DNA of 64,000 nt from Bacteroidota bacterium. GTDB lineage: Bacteria > Bacteroidota > Bacteroidia > AKYH767-A > OLB10. The notes under the pieces are model-generated. The model worked only from the letters and a program-made list of their open reading frames with translations, ran no database searches and was not told where the DNA came from. Below are positions 24,322 to 33,576 of this stretch, piece by piece. The translations under genes and the position numbers were made by a program. Every line of letters begins with the position of its first letter. Within the stretch, counting starts at the first letter, position 1. The stretch spans positions 1 to 64,000 of the forward strand of contig JADKFA010000011.1 in assembly GCA_016717725.1 (NCBI GenBank), written 5' to 3'.

Positions 24322-27006
24322 ATGAAGATACGTGAAATCAGGGCAATGCGTGGTCCCAACTACTGGTCTATTCGTCGACATTTTTTAATTGTTATGAAAT
24401 TGGACCTCGAAGAAATGGAGGAAAGACCCAGTAATTTGATCGAAGGCTTCAGCGAACGCCTCGAAAAAATGTTTCCTACTATGTATGAACACGAATGTTC
24501 AGAAGGTTGTCCCGGAGGATTTTTTAAGCGTGTTAGGGAAGGAACCTGGATGGGGCATGTGGTAGAGCATATCGCTTTAGAGATCCAAACTTTGGCTGGT
24601 ATGGACGTGGGATTCGGAAGAACTCGATCTACCTCTGAACACGGCGTCTATAATGTTGTTTTTGCCTACATGGAGGAAAAAGTGGGTATCTATGCTGCAA
24701 AAGCTGCAGTTCGTATAGTCGAGGCGTTAGTTGAGGACGAAAGATATGACCTTGAAGATGATATTCAAACTATGCGTGAAATTCGAGAGGATGAGCGCCT
24801 AGGTCCAAGTACAGGTTCTATCGTTCAAGAAGCCGCTGCTCGTGGAATTCCATGGATTCGCCTCAATCGTCACTCTTTGGTGATGCTGGGATATGGAAAA
24901 AATCAAAAGCGTATTCAAGCAACTGTAACCAGCAATACAGGAAGTATAGCTGTTGAAATTGCATGCGATAAAGAAGAGACAAAGAATTTGCTTGAAGCCG
25001 CAAACATTTCGGTGCCGAAAGGTAGAATTATTTACGACCAAGAAGACTTAGATAGAGCTATTGATTCAATTGGTTTTCCTATGGTGATAAAGCCTGTAAA
25101 CGGAAATCACGGTCGAGGGGCAACCATCAATATTCGAAGTCGTGAAGAGGCAATTGAAGCAATGGCAGCGGCTAAGAAAATTTCTAGAGCTGTTATTTGT
25201 GAAAAGTTCATCACTGGATTTGATCATCGAGTATTAGTCATCGACTATAAATTTGTGGCTGCTGCAAAACGTACTCCTGCATTGGTGATTGGAGATGGTA
25301 AAAGCAGGATCATGGCATTGATTGATGCTGTGAATAAAGATCCGCGAAGAGGATACGGTCATGAAAAAGTGTTAACCTCTATCAAGGTAGATGAAAACAC
25401 AAAGCAAATATTAAAAGAGCGTGATCTTACTCTAGATTCAATTTTGCCAAAGGATGAAGTCTTGTATTTGAAATCGACTGCCAATATTTCTACAGGTGGA
25501 ACAGCAACCGATGTGACCGATCAAGTTCATCCACATAATGTTTTCATGGCTGAACGAATAGCTCGAATTATTGGCTTGGATGTTTGTGGTATTGATATCA
25601 TGACCGATGATATTTCTCTTCCGATTTCAGAGACTGGTGGTGCCATTTTAGAAGTGAATGCAGCTCCTGGATTTAGAATGCACTTAGCTCCTACCGAAGG
25701 ATTGCCACGCAATGTGGCAGAGCCGGTAATTGATATGTTATTCCCTCCCGGTGCAGAAATTCGTATTCCGATTGTTGCCATCACAGGAACAAATGGTAAA
25801 ACGACTACTACACGATTGATGGCGCATATTGCAAAAACGGCTGGATACAAAGTTGGTTTTACGACGACGGATGGAATCTACATTCAAAACATCATGATGC
25901 AAAGAGGTGACTGTACAGGTCCTCAAAGTGCGGAGTTTGTTTTGAAAGATCCTACGGTTGACTTTGCAGTACTAGAAACGGCTCGTGGTGGTATTTTACG
26001 AGCTGGATTAGGTTTCCATAAATGCGATATTGGTATCGTTACGAACGTTGCTGCAGATCATTTAGGGCTGAAAGATATCAATACACTTGAAGATATGGCG
26101 CGAGTGAAATCGATTGTTCCTGAAGCGGTGATGCCAAGTGGGTACGCTATTCTAAATGCAGATGATGAACTGGTTTCGAATATGGCGAAAGGTCTCGATT
26201 GTAATGTGGCTTATTTTTCCATGGATGAAAATAATGCACTGGTTGCGAAACATTGTAGCAAAGGTGGATTGGCTGCTATTGCTGAAAATGGGTACATCAC
26301 AATATGTAAGGGAACTTGGAAAATTAGAGTAGAAAAAATCATCAATATCCCTCTCACCTTCCGTGGTAAGGCAGCGTTTATGATTCAAAATATTTTGCCA
26401 GCCGTGTTAGCGAGCTTCATTCGTAATTTCGATATTGGAGACATTCGCTTAGCATTGGATACATTTATTCCGTCTCCTGTTCAAACTCCAGGTCGAATGA
26501 ATTTGTTTGAGTTTAAGAAGTACAGTGTCATGGTGGATTACGCACATAATCCTGCTGGATTCCTTGCCATCTCGAAGTTCTTAGAGAAGATTGATGCATC
26601 GCCAAAAATTGGAATTATAGCAGGTGTAGGTGATCGTCGGGATGCTGATATCATTGCATTAGGTGCCTTAGCAGCAAAAATGTTTGATGAAATCGTGATT
26701 CGTCAAGACCGAAATTTGAGAGGTAGAACAGAGAATGAAATTATTGATTTGATGGTTGAAGGAATGCATTCTGTAGATCCAAAAAAGAAGCATGTAGTCA
26801 TACCAAGTGAACCAGAAGCGATCGATTATGCTTTTAAGAATGCTAAGAAAGGTTCATTCATTGTTATTTGTAGCGATGTAGTTCCTGACGCATTGGATCA
26901 GGTGATGAAATTTAAAGATGTGGAAGATAAGTTTGAATTGAGTGTGGATGATATTCCAAATCAACATGAACATGTAGATACAACGCCACAAGAAGCGACA
27001 AAATAA
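24322..27006 (+). CDS. cphA: Cyanophycin synthetase
   Basis: This 894-residue enzyme polymerises Asp and Arg into cyanophycin with ATP. Three parts are visible. The N-terminal domain contains EHECSEGCPGGFFKRV and GHVVEHIALEIQ. A central ATP-grasp domain (about residues 215-480) contains GFPMVIKPVNGNHGRGATINI and EVNAAPGFRMHLAPTEG. The C-terminal Mur ligase-like domain has the loop ITGTNGKTTTTRL (about 488-500), MVDYAHNPAGF and ILRAGLGF. Length and order match CphA. The polymer serves as a nitrogen, carbon and energy store in the cytoplasm. The next gene starts two bases after the stop. Divergent cphB supplies the degrading enzyme. Confidence 0.95.
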   Translation: MKIREIRAMRGPNYWSIRRHFLIVMKLDLEEMEERPSNLIEGFSERLEKMFPTMYEHECSEGCPGGFFKRVREGTWMGHVVEHIALEIQTLAGMDVGFGRTRSTSEHGVYNVVFAYMEEKVGIYAAKAAVRIVEALVEDERYDLEDDIQTMREIREDERLGPSTGSIVQEAAARGIPWIRLNRHSLVMLGYGKNQKRIQATVTSNTGSIAVEIACDKEETKNLLEAANISVPKGRIIYDQEDLDRAIDSIGFPMVIKPVNGNHGRGATINIRSREEAIEAMAAAKKISRAVICEKFITGFDHRVLVIDYKFVAAAKRTPALVIGDGKSRIMALIDAVNKDPRRGYGHEKVLTSIKVDENTKQILKERDLTLDSILPKDEVLYLKSTANISTGGTATDVTDQVHPHNVFMAERIARIIGLDVCGIDIMTDDISLPISETGGAILEVNAAPGFRMHLAPTEGLPRNVAEPVIDMLFPPGAEIRIPIVAITGTNGKTTTTRLMAHIAKTAGYKVGFTTTDGIYIQNIMMQRGDCTGPQSAEFVLKDPTVDFAVLETARGGILRAGLGFHKCDIGIVTNVAADHLGLKDINTLEDMARVKSIVPEAVMPSGYAILNADDELVSNMAKGLDCNVAYFSMDENNALVAKHCSKGGLAAIAENGYITICKGTWKIRVEKIINIPLTFRGKAAFMIQNILPAVLASFIRNFDIGDIRLALDTFIPSPVQTPGRMNLFEFKKYSVMVDYAHNPAGFLAISKFLEKIDASPKIGIIAGVGDRRDADIIALGALAAKMFDEIVIRQDRNLRGRTENEIIDLMVEGMHSVDPKKKHVVIPSEPEAIDYAFKNAKKGSFIVICSDVVPDALDQVMKFKDVEDKFELSVDDIPNQHEHVDTTPQEATK

Positions 27007-27007
27007 A

Positions 27008-28039
27008 TTGGATAGTATTACTCAATTTGCGCTAGGTGCGGCTCTTGGAGAATTAGTTGCTGGGAAAAAAATTGGAAGTAAAGCCATTTTATGGGGTGGT
27101 ATCGCTGGTACCATCCCTGATTTGGATATTTTGTTCAATCCATTTTTTACAGAGCTACAAAAACTTTCGGTTCATCGCGGTATAAGTCATAGTTTAATTT
27201 TTGCATTTGCCGTTGCTCCTTTCATGGCATGGCTCATGAGAAAATTATATCGAAAAAAGCCTGAAATTACATTTCGGATTTGGTTAGATGTTTTCTTCAT
27301 TGGCATCTTTACACATCCACTGCTCGATGCATTTACATTGTATGGAACTCAACTCTTCTTGCCATTTAGCGATTACCGTGTGGCACTTAATAGCATTGCC
27401 ATTGTTGATCCTGGATATACTTTACCCTTATTGATCGGAACCACTTTTACATTGGTGTTGAGAAGAAAGCATCCAAACATGGCCATCAAGATGAACTATC
27501 TTGGGTTAATCATTGCGCATATTTATTTTCTGTTGACTATTGCAAATAAATTTTATGTGAATCAAAAATTTGAAGCAGCACTGGACGAGCAAAAAATTAT
27601 TCCTAACGACTATCTTTCCAATCCTGTAATATTTTCGAATCTACTTTGGTGTGCTGTGGCAAAAGATGATAGTATGTGCTATATTGGGTACTATAGTATT
27701 TTGCAAGATGAACCTACTATTCGATTTGAAGGATTTAAGAAGAATGAATATTTATTGGAAAAAATAAAAGATAAAGAAGGTGTTGCTAAGTTGAGATGGT
27801 TTTCAAAAAATTATTTTATCGTAGAAGAGAAAAATGACTCGCTAGCATTTTATGATGTTCGGTATGGAAAATCTAATTTTTCTCCCAACTTAGACAATGA
27901 AAAAACATTTTTATTTTATTTTAAAATTCTTGATAAAGACTCAAATCCATTGAAAATCCAGCAGTACATTTCAAGAAAAGACATGCATTTCTCTGAATTT
28001 ATGGATCAAATGAAACATCGAATATTACATGTAGATTAA
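27008..28039 (+). CDS. Membrane-bound metal-dependent hydrolase (YdjM/DUF457-type)
   Basis: This 343-residue protein opens with MDSITQFALGAALGE, the normal N-terminus of this family, so the TTG at 27008 is probably the true start although no ATG is present. Conserved text includes IPDLDIL, HRGISHSLIF and THPLLDAFTLYGTQLFLPF, with His and Asp residues that should bind metal. Several helices span the first 180 residues; the rest is soluble. Activity is unproven; family links to membrane or DNA-damage roles are weak. One base separates it from the cphA stop, so it is very likely cotranslated with cyanophycin synthetase. Confidence 0.8.
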   Translation: MDSITQFALGAALGELVAGKKIGSKAILWGGIAGTIPDLDILFNPFFTELQKLSVHRGISHSLIFAFAVAPFMAWLMRKLYRKKPEITFRIWLDVFFIGIFTHPLLDAFTLYGTQLFLPFSDYRVALNSIAIVDPGYTLPLLIGTTFTLVLRRKHPNMAIKMNYLGLIIAHIYFLLTIANKFYVNQKFEAALDEQKIIPNDYLSNPVIFSNLLWCAVAKDDSMCYIGYYSILQDEPTIRFEGFKKNEYLLEKIKDKEGVAKLRWFSKNYFIVEEKNDSLAFYDVRYGKSNFSPNLDNEKTFLFYFKILDKDSNPLKIQQYISRKDMHFSEFMDQMKHRILHVD

Positions 28040-28134
28040 TTGATCTATCTATATTGCTGTTTTGTCGGAGGGATTTATTGCTTAGACGAATTTAGTTAAT
28101 TCATCGTTAATTTCATTGGTGGAGAGAAAGCAAT

Positions 28135-28153
28135 ATGCTATTTTTGATAGCAT
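28135..28153 (+). promoter_or_regulatory. -7 box inside a 7 bp inverted repeat, upstream of the DUF5916 gene
   Basis: ATGCTAT (28135-28141) and ATAGCAT (28147-28153) are exact reverse complements flanking TTTTG. The -7 box TATTTTTG (28139-28146) lies within it, with ATTG 20 bases upstream. The position suggests either chance or a repressor site over the promoter. It also argues that translation starts at 28156, not 28135. Confidence 0.45.
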
Positions 28154-28155
28154 CA

Positions 28156-30702
28156 ATGAAAGCGCGAAACATCCCATTTCTAATTTTATTTTTTTTGTCT
28201 ATTTACTTCTCTAATTCATGGGGTGCGAAAGTAGATACAGATACGCTGCGATCTACAAACGCTTTTAGAGTTGAAAAGGCGCCTTCTATTGATGGAAAAT
28301 TGAATGAAGTAGAATGGTCATTGGCTGAAGCGACATCTAATTTTATTCAAAGCCGGCCCGATGAAGGAAAGCCAGGTACTCAAATTACAGAAGTAAAAAT
28401 TCTATACACCGATTTTGCGATTTATGTTGGCGCGTATTGCTACGATACCAAAGCAGATAGCATCTTAAAGCAATTGGGAAAGAGGGATGATGGAAATTTA
28501 AATGCTGATTTATTTTCAATTAAATTGGATCCTTATAATAACCAACAAGATGCTTTTATTTTTGAAGTATATGCGTCTGGGGTGCAGATGGATTCTAAGT
28601 TTAGCGATTTAACATTTGATGCCGTGTGGCATTCGCATGTGAGCTTTAATGAGAAGGGTTGGTATGTTGAAATGGAAATCCCTTACTCTGCCTTTCGTTT
28701 TCCAGCTACTACCATTCAAGAATGGGGCTTGCAGTTTAACAGGAGGATTAGAAGAAATAGAGAATTTCAATTTTGGAGTTATGTTCCTTCAACAGCAACC
28801 AATGCTCAACTTTATTGGGGACATTTAAGAGGAATACAAAATGTGAAAACGCCTTTACGTTTGTCCGTGGTACCATATGTGGCATTAAGCTATGATCATA
28901 ATCCTTTAACGAATGATGATGGGACACAAACTTATTCTAATTTGAGTTCTTATAATTTTGGCGCTGATATTAAGTATGGCATCGATGATCGATTTACCTT
29001 AGACATGACGCTACTTCCCGACTTTGGTCAAGTACAGTCTGATCGCATCATAAAAAATTTAAGTTATCGAGAAGTCGTTTACGACGAAAATAGACCGTTC
29101 TTTCGAGAAGCTACTGAGTTGTTTAGTAAAGGAAATTTATTTTATTCTCGACGTATCGGAAAAGTTCCCAGTGGATATTATTCTGTATTTGATGAGGTGG
29201 GTGAAGATGAAAGTTTAGTAGAGAATCCGACACAAGCTAAACTATTAAATGCAATAAAAATTTCAGGTCGCACCGATGATGGATTAGGAATCGGGTTTTT
29301 TAACGCTATAACGGATAATGCTTACGCTGTCATCGAGAAGAGTTCAGGTGAGAAAAGACCAGTGTTGACAGAACCACTCACTAATTACAATGTAATTGTT
29401 CTTGATCAACAATTTAAAAATAATTCGAATATCTATTTTGTAAATGCAAATACCATTCGAAGAGATCAATTCGACGATTCAAATGTATCAGGCGCAGGTG
29501 TTCGATTAAGTAATAAAAAAAATACATTTTTAGCCGTTGGCGAAGGCGTAATTACGCAAAATTTTGCCGTGGCTAAGGAAAAAGATGGCAGTGTTTTTGA
29601 AAATTCGATGGGTTATAAATATAGCTTAGGTCTTGAAAAACAAGGTGGAATTTTTAATTATGGAGGCTATCGAAATGTCACCAACCCCGACTATAAAGCA
29701 ACGGATTTAGGATTTTTTCGCGTAGCTGGACAAAATAATACGGAAGCTTTTTTAAGATTTAATCGATTCAAACCATGGAAAGGTATTCGTGAATCGTATA
29801 ATAACTTGAATCTATTTGTTGCCGATGATTATAAAACTGGAAAGATTGGTGACAATAGCATCGACTTAAGTTTGTTTGCAAATTTGATGAGTTGGAATGC
29901 AATCTTTGCTGGTGGTGGTGCGCAATTAATTCGCTCATACGACTATTATGAATCACGTGTCCCGGGACAACTTTTCCGAGGCTTACGGTACTATTATGCC
30001 TATGCGGGATTTAGCACCGACTACCGAAAGAAAATTGCTGTAGATTATAATTTTAATATTTCAAATTTCATCGATGAGTTCACTTGGTTTGGATACAATA
30101 ATTCGTTAACACTTTTAGTTCGTCCAAGTGATAAACTATTCATGACTTATAATTTGCAATATAATTATGATCCGTTTAATGTTGGATTTGCAAATTTTGA
30201 TGAAAATGATCAATCGATCATTGGTGGACGTAGATTAGATACTTGGGAAAACAGATTCAATGGAACCTATATTTTCAAGACAGACATGAGTCTAACTGTT
30301 ATAGCCCGTCATTATTGGATCACTGGGCATTACAAACAGTATTTTAGTTTAGATGAGGAAGGCGAAATGATTAGAAATCTCGATTACCATCAAAATAATA
30401 ATTTCAATTTTAATGCTTTTAATATTGACTTAGTTTATGAATGGAGATTTGCTCCAGGAAGTGTTTTGAATATTGTTTACAAGAATAATATCTCCAGAGA
30501 AACGACATTTATTCGTCATAATTTTAGTAATAACATGCGCGATTTAGTAAATGATCCCCAATCAACAACAGTGGCAATAAAAGTGCTTTATTTTTTAGAC
30601 TATTTAAAAGTGCATGGTAAACTAGCTCGAAGATTTCATAAACCTAATAGTAAAACTAGTTATTTCTCAAGAGAAAATCAGGTAACTAAAAGAGGTTATT
30701 AG
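28156..30702 (+). CDS. DUF5916 outer-membrane-type protein with N-terminal CBM9-like domain
   Basis: The protein has 848 residues from ATG 28156; an earlier ATG at 28135 would place the -7 box inside the gene. After a signal peptide (FLILFFLSIYFSNSWG) there is a carbohydrate-binding family 9-like beta-sandwich of about 200 residues (APSIDGKLNEVEWSLAEA, ILYTDFAIYVGAYCYD). The remainder is rich in alternating hydrophobic residues and ends near VAIKVLYFLDYLKV, consistent with an outer-membrane beta-barrel (DUF5916). The family is abundant in Bacteroidota and its function is unknown; sugar or peptide binding at the surface is a guess. About 20 residues follow the usual end. Confidence 0.8.
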   Translation: MKARNIPFLILFFLSIYFSNSWGAKVDTDTLRSTNAFRVEKAPSIDGKLNEVEWSLAEATSNFIQSRPDEGKPGTQITEVKILYTDFAIYVGAYCYDTKADSILKQLGKRDDGNLNADLFSIKLDPYNNQQDAFIFEVYASGVQMDSKFSDLTFDAVWHSHVSFNEKGWYVEMEIPYSAFRFPATTIQEWGLQFNRRIRRNREFQFWSYVPSTATNAQLYWGHLRGIQNVKTPLRLSVVPYVALSYDHNPLTNDDGTQTYSNLSSYNFGADIKYGIDDRFTLDMTLLPDFGQVQSDRIIKNLSYREVVYDENRPFFREATELFSKGNLFYSRRIGKVPSGYYSVFDEVGEDESLVENPTQAKLLNAIKISGRTDDGLGIGFFNAITDNAYAVIEKSSGEKRPVLTEPLTNYNVIVLDQQFKNNSNIYFVNANTIRRDQFDDSNVSGAGVRLSNKKNTFLAVGEGVITQNFAVAKEKDGSVFENSMGYKYSLGLEKQGGIFNYGGYRNVTNPDYKATDLGFFRVAGQNNTEAFLRFNRFKPWKGIRESYNNLNLFVADDYKTGKIGDNSIDLSLFANLMSWNAIFAGGGAQLIRSYDYYESRVPGQLFRGLRYYYAYAGFSTDYRKKIAVDYNFNISNFIDEFTWFGYNNSLTLLVRPSDKLFMTYNLQYNYDPFNVGFANFDENDQSIIGGRRLDTWENRFNGTYIFKTDMSLTVIARHYWITGHYKQYFSLDEEGEMIRNLDYHQNNNFNFNAFNIDLVYEWRFAPGSVLNIVYKNNISRETTFIRHNFSNNMRDLVNDPQSTTVAIKVLYFLDYLKVHGKLARRFHKPNSKTSYFSRENQVTKRGY

Positions 30703-30759
30703 GCAATTCAAATTTGAATATTAATCTATGTTATTTCTTTTCGATTTGGCGCACTAGTT

Positions 30760-31036
30760 AGAAAAATTTGTCGTAGCGCAGCCTTTGCGGCTCTGCGCCT
30801 TAGCGAGAAACTTTAGCGAAGAGAAATTGGCGAGGGGAATTTGGCGAAGAGATAAGATGTATTCGAAGACGATAAGATTAAAGCAATCCTATTGTTCAAG
30901 CTCTCCCCTCCCCCTCTCCAGAGGCGAGGGGGATAGAAAATAATATTTATCAAATGAAATTTGGAATTAAGCTTAGAAATCTTTGCGAGGAAAATAGCGA
31001 AGAGAAAATTATCGTAGCGTAGCCTTAGCGTCTCAT
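30760..31036. repeat. Degenerate intergenic repeats and C-rich hairpin
   Basis: The 339-base spacer has no gene. Two related patches read CGTAGCGCAGCCTTTGCGG (about 30772-30790) and CGTAGCGTAGCCTTAGCG (about 31014-31031). Short GAGAAATTGGCGA-type direct repeats lie at 30825-30855. CCCCCTCTCC and GGCGAGGGGG (about 30908-30932) can form a GC-rich hairpin. These match the kinds of degenerate repeats seen between Bacteroidota genes. The hairpin may terminate either of the two convergent genes. Confidence 0.55.
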
Positions 31037-31041
31037 TAAAC

Positions 31042-31653
31042 TTAAGAAATATTTTTAAACAATTCAATAAAATCTTCTTGTAATTTTTGACCTTTATCGG
31101 TAGTGTAATACTGATGTAATTGTAAACTTAATTCGTCCTTATCTAAGGAAGAATCTTTTTTCAGAGCCATGTACCAATTTTGGATTTCGATAGGTCGAGG
31201 TCCCCAACTAAATAGAAAATCTCCCGTCACTGAATGAAATGCAATTACTTTGGGTATAGCTCTGCTTCCATCGGTTAAAAATTGATCCATTAACCCTAGA
31301 TTTTCGTCTCTCAATAGATAGAATTCCTGTAACTTGCCTTTAGATTCATCAACCATTTTATGGATGTAGGGAACGCTTTGTGACGCATCTCCACACCAAC
31401 CCTCCGTCAATATTAAGAAGGAAATAGGAATAGGTAGTTGTTCGATTGTCGCTTTTAAATCCTCAGAAATTGATGCAGTCTTATCAAGTCGTTTTATTCG
31501 CTGTCTGTTTAAAGGTGCTCTTTGCACATGTGCCAAACTTTGATCTTCTCCCGTTGTTTTTCCTTGTAATAGTAGGTTATCAATTAAGGATAGATAGCCA
31601 GAATAACTCATCGAATCCTTTTTTAATTTCTTTAGTTCTAGTTCTTTCTCCAT
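31042..31653 (-). CDS. Thioredoxin-family protein with single-Cys WCGDASQ motif
   Basis: This 203-residue protein has the thioredoxin_9 form: a helical N-terminal part, then ISFLILTEGWCGDASQSVPYIHKM and RAIPKVIAFHSVTGDFLFSWGPRP with the cis-Pro segment. The usual CxxC is WCGDAS with only the first Cys, so it is unlikely to be a general disulfide reductase and may be a one-Cys peroxidase- or chaperone-like protein. No signal peptide is present, so it is cytoplasmic. An exact -7 box eight bases upstream of the ATG supports this start. Confidence 0.8.
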   Translation of the reverse strand: MEKELELKKLKKDSMSYSGYLSLIDNLLLQGKTTGEDQSLAHVQRAPLNRQRIKRLDKTASISEDLKATIEQLPIPISFLILTEGWCGDASQSVPYIHKMVDESKGKLQEFYLLRDENLGLMDQFLTDGSRAIPKVIAFHSVTGDFLFSWGPRPIEIQNWYMALKKDSSLDKDELSLQLHQYYTTDKGQKLQEDFIELFKNIS

Positions 31654-31661
31654 AATTAGTG

Positions 31662-31669
31662 CAAAGGTA
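31662..31669 (-). promoter_or_regulatory. -7 box of the thioredoxin-family gene
   Basis: TACCTTTG on the minus strand matches TAnnTTTG exactly and ends eight bases before the ATG at 31653. Confidence 0.55.
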
Positions 31670-31759
31670 AGAGTCTAAAAGATTAAAAAATTGTAAGTTC
31701 ATTAGATAAAAATCATATTATCAAATGATAAGAATTATTAAATTAGTCAAAAAATTGTT

Positions 31760-32671
31760 ATGATCAGTAGCAACAAAAAATTCAATTTATTATTTCCCAT
31801 GCTATTTTTATTTCCCATGGTAACTTTTTCGCAACATCTGTTTCTTGAGAAAAAGGAAATCAGGCTTTCAACTGTTTTTTTTTATGGCAGCTATGAGAGC
31901 GTTTTTGATATGGATGGAGAAAGAAAATTATCTCCTAAAACAACTCATGCAGGAATGAATTTAAATGTGGCAGCTGGATTTCATTCGCGTTGGAATGGAA
32001 TGTTTACTTTACCCATTATTTATAATGCAGTGGATGGATATAATGATCCAGGTGGAATTTCAACCGAAAAGAAAATCGTGAAACAAGGTGATTTGGAGCT
32101 CGGACTAAAGTATTTAGTGCTGTCAAATGAAAAATGGAAATATTGCATTACCGCTTGGCAGAGTTTAGGTACAGCTAAGCGCGATGATTCCACTTTTCTG
32201 CATACTGGATATGCTGATTATAATTCTAGAATTTATTTCGATGTGAATTATAAGAAGTCTTTAAAATGGTCGTCGGGCATGTATCTTGGGTTTAATAAAC
32301 GAAACAAAAGCAATAGTGATGAAGTGCATGCAGGAATTACAGCCTCATTTTTGATTCATAAGAATTTGTTTTTTGATGCACGTGGTGAATTAAATTACTC
32401 CTTAGAAAATCAAAGTAAAAAACCAATTAATTATGAATTGGGTCTCTTTCATAATAATGCAAGATGGATACTTGCAACAGGTAGTTTTAGATACGAAATT
32501 GCAAAAAGGTTGGGTGGTTTTGTGAGTTATACAGTTCCTATCCGAGGGCAATATGTTTACAATACCGAAATAATATCGGTTGGCATTACCTTGAAATTGT
32601 CAAAATCAGCTAACGTTGAATCGAATACTGATTCAACAACTTCTTATTTCCAACGCAATAATATTAATTGA
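31760..32671 (+). CDS. Putative outer-membrane beta-barrel protein
   Basis: The 303-residue product has a signal peptide (LLFPMLFLFPMVTFSQ). It then shows regularly alternating polar and hydrophobic segments with aromatic girdles (STVFFYGSYESVF, LELGLKYLVLSNEKWKYCITAW, IYFDVNYKKSLKWSSGMYLGF) consistent with about 12 barrel strands. It ends in a Ser/Thr/Asn-rich tail rather than an aromatic residue. I do not recognise a named family. The last eight bases overlap a small membrane-protein gene on the other strand. Confidence 0.65.
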   Translation: MISSNKKFNLLFPMLFLFPMVTFSQHLFLEKKEIRLSTVFFYGSYESVFDMDGERKLSPKTTHAGMNLNVAAGFHSRWNGMFTLPIIYNAVDGYNDPGGISTEKKIVKQGDLELGLKYLVLSNEKWKYCITAWQSLGTAKRDDSTFLHTGYADYNSRIYFDVNYKKSLKWSSGMYLGFNKRNKSNSDEVHAGITASFLIHKNLFFDARGELNYSLENQSKKPINYELGLFHNNARWILATGSFRYEIAKRLGGFVSYTVPIRGQYVYNTEIISVGITLKLSKSANVESNTDSTTSYFQRNNIN

Positions 32672-32813
32672 GAAAAGTTGGAATAATAAAGAATAAAATA
32701 GACATGGCCAGAAAAAAAGTAGCTAATAATCCTAACCCGAATTGTTCTTTCGAATTTAAGGGGTTTGATTCAAATCGAAATGCCAATTGAATCAGTGTTT
32801 TTTCCTCTTTCAT
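32664..32813 (-). CDS. Small membrane protein, 49 residues
   Basis: This short reading frame runs from ATG 32813 to TAA 32664. It begins MKEEKTLIQLAFRFESN and ends with one strongly hydrophobic segment (LGLLATFFLAMSILFFIIPTF), so it is a predicted single-helix membrane protein. It follows the 135-residue gene at 32857-33264 by 43 bases on the same strand and may share its transcript. There are no homologues I can name. Support comes only from composition, a clean start and stop, and position. Confidence 0.45.
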   Translation of the reverse strand: MKEEKTLIQLAFRFESNPLNSKEQFGLGLLATFFLAMSILFFIIPTFLN

Positions 32814-32856
32814 AATTGTTTTGGTTAGTGGTTAGAAAGGGTACTATTTATTTTCA

Positions 32857-33264
32857 TTATATGTGTTGAATCATATTGTATCCAATTCCTGCAATGGCAA
32901 TGATTATAAAGAGTATTATTAATTGCATTGCATTCCTTGATTGTTGCAACCAGTGTCTTTGAAACATCCAAAGTAACTTTTGTTGTTGCAACCAATTCAT
33001 ATGAATAAGATATTGATTCTGTCCAAATCGATAAGCATTTTCAGTAAGTATTCTATTAATTTGAATCTTTCTTATGTTGCTGTTACTCGAATTGTTTTTA
33101 GCATTTATTTCCATTGAGGTATCATCATAAAAAAAACCAAAAGGCTTAAAAGAGGAATTTTTATCCTCATTTAAATAAATTTTGCAATTTTTAATGGTTA
33201 GTTTTTCGCCTGGTATAAAGTAGTCGCCTCCATTGTGATAGTAATATCTCACCTTTATTGCCAT
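32857..33264 (-). CDS. Hypothetical protein with C-terminal membrane anchor
   Basis: The 135-residue protein is soluble for about 110 residues and then has a hydrophobic C-terminal segment (MQLIILFIIIAIAGIGYNMI), so it is probably tail-anchored to the inner membrane. The N-terminal part (KVRYYYHNGGDYFIPGEKLTIKNCKIYL) is beta-rich. A basic, Gln-rich helix (MNWLQQQKLLWMFQRHWLQQSRN) precedes the anchor. I do not recognise a family. The 49-residue membrane protein downstream is a possible partner. Confidence 0.6.
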   Translation of the reverse strand: MAIKVRYYYHNGGDYFIPGEKLTIKNCKIYLNEDKNSSFKPFGFFYDDTSMEINAKNNSSNSNIRKIQINRILTENAYRFGQNQYLIHMNWLQQQKLLWMFQRHWLQQSRNAMQLIILFIIIAIAGIGYNMIQHI

Positions 33265-33576
33265 ACTCTTGTTTTTTCTCCTTTAATAGTTTTTCTGTTG
33301 GGAAAAAACAGATCTCATTTTCAATAGTATAATTTTAAGCATTATTCTGATTGCTACACCATTATGCAAATAATAATACAGGTAATTATTAGAAAAGTAC
33401 AAAAGCATATATTAAGCATCTGCTGAAACGCTTATATTTGACTAAAAGCACATAAATGAATGATCCATGAATTGTAGCATTTTATGTAACCAATTGATGC
33501 GTAAACAACGTTTCGTTGCTTATAATCTATGCATATTTGCATAAATTAGAATTAACGATAGACTTAGTAATCCCTT
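33265..33576 (+). promoter_or_regulatory. Intergenic region with promoter-like box and inverted repeats
   Basis: This spacer between divergent genes holds no gene I can support. TATATTTG (33433-33440) is an exact -7 match but 136 bases from the next ATG. CAACG/CGTTG (33506-33510/33514-33518) and TATGCA/TGCATA (33528-33533/33538-33543) are short inverted repeats. The second surrounds an ATTTG and lies just upstream of the gene at 33577, so it may overlap its promoter. Confidence 0.35.

Noticed and set aside
32701..32790. 28-codon plus-strand frame beginning MARKKVANN
   Set aside because: It is antisense to the better supported 49-residue membrane protein and has no promoter box or hydrophobic pattern of its own.
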